From positions 3,917 to 25,182 of the forward strand of contig JAOXYB010059501.1 in the NCBI GenBank assembly GCA_028565635.1: DNA of 21,266 bases, given 5' to 3'. Under the pieces are notes generated by a model. It worked only from the letters and a program-made list of their open reading frames with translations, ran no database searches and was not told where the DNA came from. Position numbers and translations under genes: made by a program. The stretch is from Phoronis ovalis. Its lineage: Eukaryota > Phoronida > Phoronidae. Shown one piece after another: positions 1-11,400 of this stretch (position 1 is the first letter of the stretch; every line of letters starts with the position of its first letter).

Positions 1-2367
1 AAATCCTGACCTTTAGACTTTGAAAATTCTAAATTTTTAAACAAAGCGAAATTTTAAAAACATTGATGCAGTTTTACAGACCTATATGGTTTCAAATTTT
101 TAGGTGCAATGGTTTTTGACTTAAATTTTTTTGAAAATTAAAATTCGAAAAACACAATTTTTCTCAAAATGGACGCCGATCAGATCATGAGTGAATTATT
201 TTCAACTTTTTATCTTTGGAACCATTCATTAAAGTATAACCTTCGCTAAACTGTATACTTTTACATCTTCATTTTTATTATGAAAATTAATAAAGAAAGT
301 TATAGTAAAATAAATTTTGTATCTCAAGTCCTTAAATTCTTGTAATGAGGTCCAGCATATGGAAGATGTCAGTGTGTATTGCAATTAGGAACAAGCTAAG
401 GGCTTGTATTAAATAATTTTAGCAAATTGTCAATTTATAGATAAACATATGTCCTATTTATAAACATATGTCCGTGGTATTACTGTTTATAGATAAATAC
501 ATGTACATATTACACATAATTTTGACGTGTGTTTTTTGTTGATAATTTTAAACATTACATCCAAGCAATATATATCTCATTCCTTTGGTTTTTGACATAT
601 TTGGCATAATTTGACACTGTTTTTTTTTTATAATAATCAGTAAGATAACTAAATTAATTGTTTTTAACAATTAAATTTAAATTATTGATTAAAATGTGTG
701 ATATTAATTTTGTATATATCTATTTTGACTACTAAGAACGATTTTTAATTTGTTGATATAATTGCTGAAATGTTATTAATGATTAGAAGCATAATGGTCA
801 AACTTAATTATAAGCTATATTATTCTCATATAATCAGTCCTTTTTTTGCCTGTAGATGGCTAAACCTTCCTCTTGTAAAAATGTGAAATTACTGTCTCCA
901 AAGCATTTTTGCTACTAAAGTTCGAATATATATGTTTGATTCCTGCCAAGTAGGGTCTGAATTTGATGCCAAAACCGATTATTATTATACTTATATATAC
1001 TGCTCTATGAGAACATATGGTTAACTCATAACTTATTTATACTATTTTTGAAATGTCGCATTTGTGTAATGAAATAAATACTTGTGAATGCAACTTTAGT
1101 AGAATTGTACATTTGACTGAAAAAGGGGACAGTATTTGTCGTAGCTATCAGTTAAAAATTCACTTAATGAAATACATTTTACTATTTTATGACATTTGGC
1201 TATAGAACCATTTAATTATTTGGTATTTAGTCCATCCAAGTGATTTTACAACTAAGTTTTTAATATTTGGTATGTAAATAAAACTTTGACATGTGTTTAA
1301 TATTTAGTTATAAATCACTGAATGCACGTATTGCCATACAATTATTTGTCCATTGTAACAGAGGTGAGACAATACTGAAAAAAATAAGCATGCAAATTAA
1401 GATAAACACATGGTTGAAACAAATTTAAAGTAGGAAAATTTTAAAGAAATGTATCTAAAAATAAAAAAATGTACTATAATATCTGAAATTTAAATAAAAT
1501 TGTATGTAATATATTAATAAATACCAGCTGAGCAGTTTCTGCGGCTTGTGTTAACAACTGTTGGGACAATATCTTTGAATAAATCGACCATTGACCACTG
1601 AACATATTTAATTTTTTCTTAAATATATCTCTGAATTAAAATTTAACATTATAATGCTTCTTATTTCTTATAATGAGAATTATAATTTTACAGAAAAAAT
1701 GCAATTTATCGCATTTTCATCAAAAAAAAATATTTAAAAACAGTTACCCAGGAGAATTTATAAGGAGATGAGTAATTTATAGTTTAATTGTTTTTCATTC
1801 TATATTAGATTTCAAGGAAATTGCTTAATTCAATATGTAGCTATATAGGTAAATCAATGTAACAACTACATCTCAGCAGTGTGTTACGCTATTGATAGTC
1901 ATACAGTAACGCTTTTAGTGAATATGCAATCCCTGTGGAATTCTGCACTGAAAAACTTGAAATTCTGCATCAGTTTTTCTTCTTATTCTGCAACAGAAAT
2001 GAAAAATTAGGCACTAGATGTAGCAAATTCTGACCAAAGTTGTGCTCAAGTTATACAATAAACAGCTGTGGGGGGCTACGATGAGTTTGTTCGTATTTAA
2101 TTTCCGTAAAAACAAACAATTCCGTGTTCCATATTTTACAGAGAATTCTGCCAGATGCAGTATGTTTGCGATTTTTTTTGGCAAAAACTCATAAAACTGT
2201 ATTTAATTTGTTATATTTTGTCTGCTTAGATAATACAATAGCTAATTAGCTGTATATTACATATAGTTCCATCTCTTTCGAAACCAAGAACAAAAAATAA
2301 CTGCCTGTCTGTAGATACTTATTTTTAGAAGTGATTTCTTTTTGCATAGCTTTACTTGTTATTTTAG
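1..2367. other. AT-rich DNA upstream of the first visible RADX exon; no gene seen
   Basis: No reading frame here has coding character, and none resembles the RADX segment expected before exon A. The stretch is most likely part of an RADX intron. Minor structure: two copies of an 18-bp unit containing ATAAACATATGTCC near 433-470, and scattered ATTCTGCA/GAATTCTGC motifs at 1938-2160 that look like an old repeat. The last bases, TTGTTATTTTAG, form the splice acceptor of exon A. Confidence 0.5.
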
Positions 2368-2489
2368 GGCATGATGGTTTAAAAACTGGTGACACCTGGT
2401 TAAGAAGATGGATAGTTCTAGAAGATGGAACCTCTTCTGAACCTTTTATTATACAGGTGTATAGTACATCCAGCATGAATGATTCTCAG
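2368..2489 (+). CDS. RADX: RADX exon A
   Basis: The acceptor is TTGTTATTTTAG and the donor CTCAG|GTTAGC. The exon enters in phase 1 and leaves in phase 0. It encodes TWLRRWIVLEDGTSSEPF followed by a beta-strand-like IIQVYSTSS, matching the RADX stretch with a conserved Trp-Ile pair and an Asp-Gly-Thr-Ser turn. This exon and its 3' intron have a decayed copy at 16968-17500. Confidence 0.82.
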
Positions 2490-5400
2490 GTTAGCGTCAT
2501 CTCCACCTTTTATTATTCAAGAGTAATAATACATTAATATGTCATCCAACATGAATTATTCTCATGTAAAATGTGATTCCACCATTTATTCTACAAGCAC
2601 GTAATATTCTGACCAGGAATGATTGATTCCCATTAAACATTACCACTAGGGTAAAACCAGAAAAAATTTGCCTTCCTCTTCATCAGTCTTTGAAATCATT
2701 TCTCTCCCCCATAATTGGCATTGATTGGCTAATAATGTAATTTTTACTTGCACCTGGTGGAGCTACCTGTCCTGGATCCAAACGGTCCTGTTTCATGAAA
2801 ACAATTCTTCCTCTGGCGATTCATTCGCAAATATGACATGCTGGGAAATGTTTGGGTTCATACAAGTGCATGAAAAATAAGAAAAACTTTCATACCCCTG
2901 CCTCCACCAGAAGTCACCTCTGAATGTGCTATGATGACATCAATAGCTGCAGCCATTTCCCTGTCTGCACTAGATTTATCTCTTTGAAGGTGTTCAGACA
3001 TCAGTAACTTTGCATTTAAGCTTGAAACTTCATAATCTTAGAAGGTTGATGTTTTTTACAGTTTGCACTGATATAACATGTACCAAGTATGTATGACATG
3101 ACAACATAACATTTGTGTTGGTGCAGAGTTTTATTTTTTGTTCATTTCTTGCCTTGTGTTCATTTTTTGTTGTAGTCAAATGTGCATGACAAGTTACAAC
3201 CGGGACAAGTACTTGTAATCACTCATACACGAGTAATAACAAAAATGATTCAGGATGAAGGTTCTCAGGCACGGACATTTGTTTATATGACAACTGCACC
3301 TCAATCACAGGTAAGACCATCATGTTCTAGAATCATATAGCAACTACAATCCAATCACAGTTAAGAACATGATGATGTCAATATATGATAACAATGCTGC
3401 AATCACAGGCAATAACATCAGGAAATAATTTTATGATAATATTCATGAGGACACACTTTCATAGCTTACTAAATTCATCGGAACAATTAATATGTATATC
3501 TTGACAGGTTGTGCAATCTCTGTTTTCCGTAGCTTCAGTTGTTTCTAGTTGACTTGCTACGCAAGCATGATTTTGAACAGTGCTTAAATCTGCACTTTTA
3601 TTCCGTTGGTTTGAATGTGTGTTCCCAATATTACCATTTGCATTTCTGTTCAAACAATTAGTAACCATGTATTTCCTTTTAAAAACCTTGAAAGATTCTT
3701 TGACCAAGGGATCTCTGGCTATAATGATGACAGGTTCACATACTGTATCAGCTAAGAGTAACCAGCCAGTTGCATGGCTCCAGTATATCAAAAATTTGTT
3801 ATTTTGAATTACGGTATCACTCCACACAAGTCCTTGTGCAATAAAGGAATTTATGCAGAATGGAAAATAACACGTTGCAAACAGCACTAGTATCATCGTA
3901 GTGGTAACTGCACTTTTTCTAAATTTCTGAATTTTGTTTGCAGATGAATGCCGACTCACATGTGTTCTTATATAATAAAAAATAAAAACATACATCCCAC
4001 ATAAAATTATAAAAACTGCTATGCTGTACGATCCAACAATTACTGTTCCTTTGTTACTTATTTCTTTGAAAGATGCTGGGTGTAAAGTCACACCTAGTGC
4101 AACAAACACTGCAGCTGCTGTAATGTGAAACAGCCAAATGACTACGAGATATATACAAACACGTTTTTTTGTGACTATGGTCTTATGCTTCAATGGCTTG
4201 CAGACAGCTACAAGTATGTCTACTGTCATAGCTATCAATGTAAAATATTCAATAGATAGAAATCCTTGGTAAATGACTTCTAATACTCCAAGATATTCAT
4301 CCACAGGATTTCCACTTATTCCCACTTGAGTTATGCAGTAAAGGTCCTCGTCATTTACAAAGATAACAAACTCGAGGCTTGCAATTATAAAATTTGAGGT
4401 CACCAAACTTAGCAGTAAGAATGTTCTGGGTTTTTTGCGCTTAATGGACAACAAGCCGATGAAAACTATGACATTCATTAGGCATCCAACAGTTGAGATA
4501 AGCAGAGGTATACCATCAAATATCAACTCTGGTATTACTATACATGAACTTGAAGTGTAATTGTCAGATTTACTGAAATTGTTTCCCGTAACAATATTGT
4601 TCATAATTGTCATGTTTGGTTCATAAGAATGTGCTCCATTTTCATTCAGTGGTATATCCAAAATGGCTTAAAAATTGTTAGCCTTTAACTGATTAACTGG
4701 TTTTGTTGCCATATAATTCTGTTCAAATTCTAATAAATTCTAACAGTTATCTTTGCTCATTAGCTAACTGAAGTATCAAAATAACCTGAGTCATCAAAAC
4801 ATGTTGATGGTGGTCATTAAAAAACAAGTCTGATTTCTAATTAATAACATAAATAAATGTTGTATTGACAGTTATTGTAGTAGGTAAGGAGAACTGATTG
4901 GCTAGTCACCAGTTTAATATAGAAGCCTTCTGTTGTTTTTTTTGTTACATTGTTTCTTCATTCCCTGTATAAATTGTATCCACCTCTCCAATTAACACAT
5001 GTAAATGATAACAGTATATATGGGGATTGGATGTGGTGAAAAACTGCAGTCTGAATAGTAGCATTATCCTGAGAGGACGTCATGTGAAATTGTGTGCCGA
5101 TAAATAGATTGTGACAACAACTATATCATGGCAGTTCACTATTAAAGGAGAAATGGATTATAGTGAATATAGTATGAGTAATGGAGAGCAAGAATGTCTT
5201 ATCTATTCACTGGAGGGGGTAGGAGGTCCCTTCAGGGTGCAATGCTTGCACTTAAAAATTGGCAATGCTCGCTGCTTGCACTTACGAAGAAAAAAAAGGT
5301 CCCCAAAAAAATGTTCTCACTGCAAAACAACCAAAAACAACAAAATTCTCGCCAAAAAGAAAATGCCTCGCGGCATGTTAAAAACAAAAAAAGCAACAAA

Positions 5401-8400
5401 AAGTTTTGAAAATGGTCGCCAAAAGAAATGCTCGGACTTAACAGACCCCAGTGCTTGCTGCTCACAAAAAAAACCTATAGCCCTCATACTGTATGTTTTG
5501 AATAATTATATGGTGTGTATGTAGGAGCAGTAAAGGTATCTAAATAAATTTGCAATGTAATACAACTTTCTTGGTGAAACTGTTATACAACTACCACTTT
5601 ATGTACATTCTCTCATTACATCAAACTGTTACACTATTTTTTGTTTAATTACGAAATTGCTTCAATTTTCTGCTATAATAGTTTCAATATTTAACTTTCA
5701 TTTTGCAGTCTGGGATAAAAAGTATGGGCATTATACAACCAGATATACACAGTGTCTACCTGATAATTTATTAATTTCATTCGCAACAAACTGCGTCCCT
5801 GTGGCATAATGGTATTTAGTTTAAGCCACTATAGTTATGCAGCAAAGGCATTACTGAATAAGACTGAGCCACAGCGGGAATCTTTGTGAACATTTAAAGC
5901 TATCATAATTACAAAGCATTTGTGTTCTAAAATTTGAATGCCTTTGCTGCCTAACTAATTTCATTACAAAATGCGAGATCACAAACGAAACATCACTATA
6001 CCAAAGGGTTAGTCCTGTAAGCATGACCCTACAATGGACAGTCTACGGCTTGTCTGCAGGGTCCTGGCCACCTCATATCTCAAACCAGCCGAAGTTCAAT
6101 AACACTTACTTTCCTAATTAAATAAATGAATTCCACCCAATTTTTGCTTCTGTGTATTCCTTGGCTATTCCGTTTCTTATTCCACCGTGTCTAGATAACT
6201 TAATCAAAAAATTCAACGGCACAGCATAAAATCCAAAATGCACTCATGAAGGTCCGTTCATCCATTGTATGGATATTATGCTGTTGCGCATGCATGAAAG
6301 CTAGTTGAACTTTGGCTGGTTTGAGATAAGAGGTGGCCAGGACCCTACAGTGAAGCCTTAGACTGTCCATATTAGGGTCATGCTTGCAGGACTAACAGAG
6401 GGTCACATTTCATTGCAAACAATAGTAATATCTGCTTACATCGAAGATGATCAACCATATAATTAATATATTGACATTATAGCACTATGTGTTAAACATT
6501 TCACATGCTACACTATAATGTATGTGATATCATGTGATGGTAATAAATACTAAGTAAATGTAACAAGTGACAAAAAAATAAAATAGAACAATATTTCAAT
6601 TTTATCAGTAAAGAGTATAATACCGAAAACAAAGTTAATTGTGTTGCATTTCTCCAGAATTATTGTAACAGGGGAAATAGTATTGCTTTTTGTTCATACA
6701 CAACGGTCGTAGAAAACTGTTTTACATGATTGTGAGAAAAAGACCAAATAAGAAAGTAAAAAAGTGGAACTAATTTCTGACATACTAGACCTATTTCCCT
6801 TTCTTTCATGTAATACTCATACATATATCATATATATATAATTATACTGTTTAATAATTATGTAATAACCGTGATTACTGTTTATGTAATAACATAATAC
6901 CCATCTTTAGGTTGGCCTTACATATTCAGGATTTTGAATACAGTATCTTAAAGTTTGTTCTCTGGTATTAAAAGTGGAGTAATTTATCAAGGTACCTTAA
7001 GTTTTAAAAATTATAATATAATTATAATACATTTTTAGTATTTAGTTAAATTTAATCGGCTGAGAACAATAATTAAAATTTACAAACAAATACTAGTAAT
7101 TTCTGGTGGAGTCGGAATTCTACCTGACCACCAGGTGTCAGTCAGCATTGATACAAATATTTACACGATACATTCATAGCCTAGTAATTTCATCAGAGCA
7201 GTTTATATTCTCTTCATTGGTTTCAAATTGTATGTCTTCGGCCTGTTTGATAGTCATATTGTTTGGCACTGTGCCTTGTTCCACACAAATGTGACTCTGC
7301 ATCGAGCCAGTGTCAACAGTTTTATTTTCTCTTCCATTTATTTCATCTATAGTTTTATTTTCAATATTTGCATCATAAGTTTGAATAGTACATGAAACAC
7401 TAGATTCTATTTCATTGCCCTCACTTTTTTTGATATTTTTATTTGTATGCGGTGGAATTGCATTGCTATTCTCTTTAGAGGCTGGTTTCTTGTTACAACA
7501 AAGCCCACATTTTCTAATTAAAGCCTTGAAGGATTCTTTTATCAAGGGATCTCGAGCTATAATGATGATAGGTTCAAAAATTGAATCTGTAAAAAACAAA
7601 CAGCCCGTTGCAATGCTCCAGTATATTAAAGGTGCATTATTCTGAATTACTGTATCACTCCACACCAGTCCTTCTGCAATATACGCATTGATGCAGATTG
7701 GGAAATAACACATTGCAAACATCACAAGGATTATTGCAGTTGTAACTGTACTTTTTCTAAACTGATGAATTCTGTTAGCGGAGGAATGCTGAGTCATGTG
7801 CATTCTTATACGATAAAAAATAAAGAGATAGATCAGACATAAACTTATAAAAACTCCTATACTGATTGATGCGGCAATTACTGTTGCTCTGTGATTCACT
7901 TCTCCAAAAGACCCCGAATATAATACGATGCTCAAAACAACAAACAGTATAACTACTGCAATACAACATAACCAAATAGCTAGCAGATATGCACAAACAC
8001 GGTGTTTCGTCACTATAGCCTTATACTTCAGTGGCTTCCAAACAGCTACAAGCATGTCTGTTGTCATTGCTATTAATGTAAAGTATTCGGTACCTATAAT
8101 TCCATTGAATATGATTGATAAAACTGTTGATAATGTTGCTGTGTTTTCTGTCACAAAGTAACCATTTACAGTAAGTTGAATGGCACAGGTATTGTCACGA
8201 TAAGATATAGAAATAACATAAATGGTGGCAGTTAAATTAACACTTGAAATTATTAAGTTTGAAGTCACCAAACTTAGCAGTAAAAGTGTTCTTGGTTTTT
8301 TGCACTTAATAGACAACAATCCGATAAAAGCTATGATGTTCACTATGCATCCAACAGTTGAGAAAAACAGAGGTATATATGCCCAGATATATAAACTTTG

Positions 8401-11400
8401 GCTTAACTATGCACGTACCATTGTCAGATGTATCATTTACTGTAAAATTTAATTCACCAGAATGTTCCATTTTTATCATTTTATAGACTGATCCTCAATA
8501 GCTCACAAATTTGTTTCAGTTGGTCCTTGCTTGTTGCTGATTTTGTTACTTAACATTCAAATGGGCTTGTATGAGGCAACTGAAAAATCTTGGATTACGA
8601 CAGTATGATTTACGATACAAGTTTTTTTTAAAAAAGCCCTTTAATTAGTAATTATAGTACATCATTAAATTCCAATTGTGAGTACACAATAATCAGCAAA
8701 TTGAAGTAATAAGTACAAAGACTAGTACAAATCAAAATGTTCTAGTAAAGTAATTAAATCTTGCTTATTGTGATGCTATAGCAAGCAATCAGATATTCTG
8801 CATTAAGTGTACTCATCTTCCCAATACAATAGGTCTAAGTATTCACCTTACAGTGCATTTTTTATTGCAATTTCCTGTTAAAATAATAATTATAGATATT
8901 TCAATATAATTTGATTTCCTGCTAACAATCCATCAGAATCGAACAGTTGCATCTAATCCTTTTAATTTGAGGTTCTGTCACCAGTAATTGATAAATATAG
9001 TAGTTATTTTACTCCTCAACTACAGTGTACAAATTTTAATATTATTTATTCATTAATAGTTATATTCTATTCCTCATCATCATAAAATATCCTTAAGATA
9101 ACATGTGATGGCTGTTAAAGTTGTCAAAATAAATAAGATATATGTTTGATCATGGCTGTTCTAATTGTCAGTAGGGGTCTATTTGCCAATAGGGGTGTCA
9201 GATACAAAAAACTGTGAAAGTTAACCTTGATAATTTATTAGTGAGAAAAATGTACCAAATATTAACTAAGTGCATGTTAATATAAATTCCTTGTTGGGTT
9301 TTTACAAACTAGTTACCAATTGTTTTATCATAGTATAGGTAATGAACTCGACATACCAATCTATACAAATACCCCATTTACTGTACTGTTACGATTGTTC
9401 TAGTATCACTGAATATGTACTCTGTAACTGCGCCTGATATGTACCTATGTAATCTTACTATTTGTACAGCAACTACCTATTGCAGTTTGGTATCCTAGAG
9501 TCTTTATTAACAAGTAATGTATCAATTTGTGTAGACTGTGATGCTAGTTTGATCTTTATTAACAAGTAATGTATCAATTTGTGTACACTGTGATGCTAGT
9601 TTGATCTTTCAGTATAGTTATAAACCATTATTCTATCTGAGGCTACAATCGGTAAATCTATATCATTCTGCTAAGTGCAATAATATGTTGAATGTAAGTG
9701 CATAAAAATATTATCTAGATATATTACTTACAATTGTCGGTAGAATAGTTGATCTTAACATCTTGTAATCATTATCATTTGAATGTGATAAATACAAATT
9801 AGGAAATAGGGGTTTATAATATTATCTGGTGCGATTTAATTTTTAATACGAAAATTCAAGATGGTAATTAACACTTGTGGATGCTGTCACTCTGATTCTC
9901 TCAACCTCTTTGGCCCAGTATGATTCAATAAATCATGTCACGATTCGTGTAAATATATCTTTACAGAATCATAAATATTTACAGATTCATAATTTTACAA
10001 TATATTTCCGACAGTTGGTCCCTGGTCTGCATTTAATACCTAGTTAATTAAAGATCATTAAGTCATCATGCAAAGCTAAATTTTACTTACTGCTTACGGA
10101 TCTCTTGGGTGACATGCGTTGTGCCCCGGTGTGTATAAACAGGCGCCAGTCCACTTTATCTGCTGCCTTTTGTGCTGCTTCGATCATTCCAGGACTTCCA
10201 CCCAAAAGCTCTTTTCTCATTTATACCATGCATTTTCACGTATCCTTTGGTCTACTGCCCGTTCTTGTTCCAGTTGCTGTCTAGTTCAAAATTACACAAC
10301 AATCATCGCTACTGTCAAGTCTGAACAAATGGCTTATCCAACTCCACCTTCAAGACTCGTTTTAGTGATACCATATTACCTGTGTTAGTTTGACCCTAAA
10401 AAAAGTTCTGTTCATGCAACCTTAGAAAATTACTATTTTTTGACTGGCTGTGCTTAGCTGCTGAAAATAATAGAAATTCAATGCAATGAAAATGGTTGTA
10501 GTGTGCTGCATGACATCTGTTAGTGTAAACATCACAGACATGCCCCATAGTAAGTAAACAGGTAAAATAAGTAATTGCACAATACCTGTTTATCCAGTGA
10601 AAAAAATTGAGCTCAGTTCTCAAATTGTTAGGACATTTGCATTGACATTTTAAGTGATAAAGGTGGTATGTTGAACAATAAGAGATGACAAATAATGTCT
10701 TTCTTAGTGAAAATGTTGTTAAACAATTGAATGTTTGGACTCATTATAACATGGCAGTTGTTTCTACTTACAGATGTACACAGCTGGCGATCATCACGAT
10801 AAACTGTACATGGATGATCCAGTATTCAACCAGCTGCTTAACTGGTCTAAAAGTGCTGCAGGATTGTGGAGGATATCTGACCTGACATTTGGTGGATATT
10901 TTGCATACCCTCCACTGCCCTGTTCCTTGAAAGGTTTCACAGAAATGTTTTGTGGGAACCCTTTATCTGTGGTTTGTACACTTATTTTCACAGATTGAAG
11001 TGCATGTAATATTATGTAAAATAGAAGTTTAGCTCTGTTTTATTGCTCCAAACTAATCTACCGTAATTTACTAGTCAGCTGTCTATTTTAGCAGATGGAA
11101 AACTTGGGTAGTGGACAAAATAAAAATAATATGTATAAGATCTTATTTTAATTATAAGTATATATTTATATTAAAATAATCATGATTATTGTCAGTCTTT
11201 CTTGTAGACAGCAGTATGTAGTAAGTATAGAAGCCAGCTTTCAGATCAGTTAGGCATCATGGAAGGGAAAGGCTCTAATCTAATAATTCCTCATAATTAC
11301 AAAATACATATGGTCCGTAAAAATTTAAAATTTATTCTACAGTGTGGAGATTCTTATTATTTCATGAGACTATTTGCATGTCAGGAAGCCAGCATCTTGG

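Noticed and set aside
5111-5524. 137-codon plus-strand open frame
   Set aside because: Lys/Asn-rich translation of A-runs, no domain, no splice or homolog evidence, and overlapping frames are equally open; likely repeat-derived.
5798-5835. tRNA-like A-box (TGGCATAATGGT) after GTCCCTG
   Set aside because: No B-box or acceptor stem pairing follows; similarity is too short for a tRNA or a SINE head.
10119-10388. 89-codon plus-strand open frame
   Set aside because: It is the shadow of the more protein-like minus-strand fragment and shows no recognisable features.
10774-10998. Exon C read as a stand-alone 74-residue protein starting at ATG
   Set aside because: The ATG directly follows a splice acceptor, the frame continues from exon B, and the extension past 10971 runs into intron and stops.
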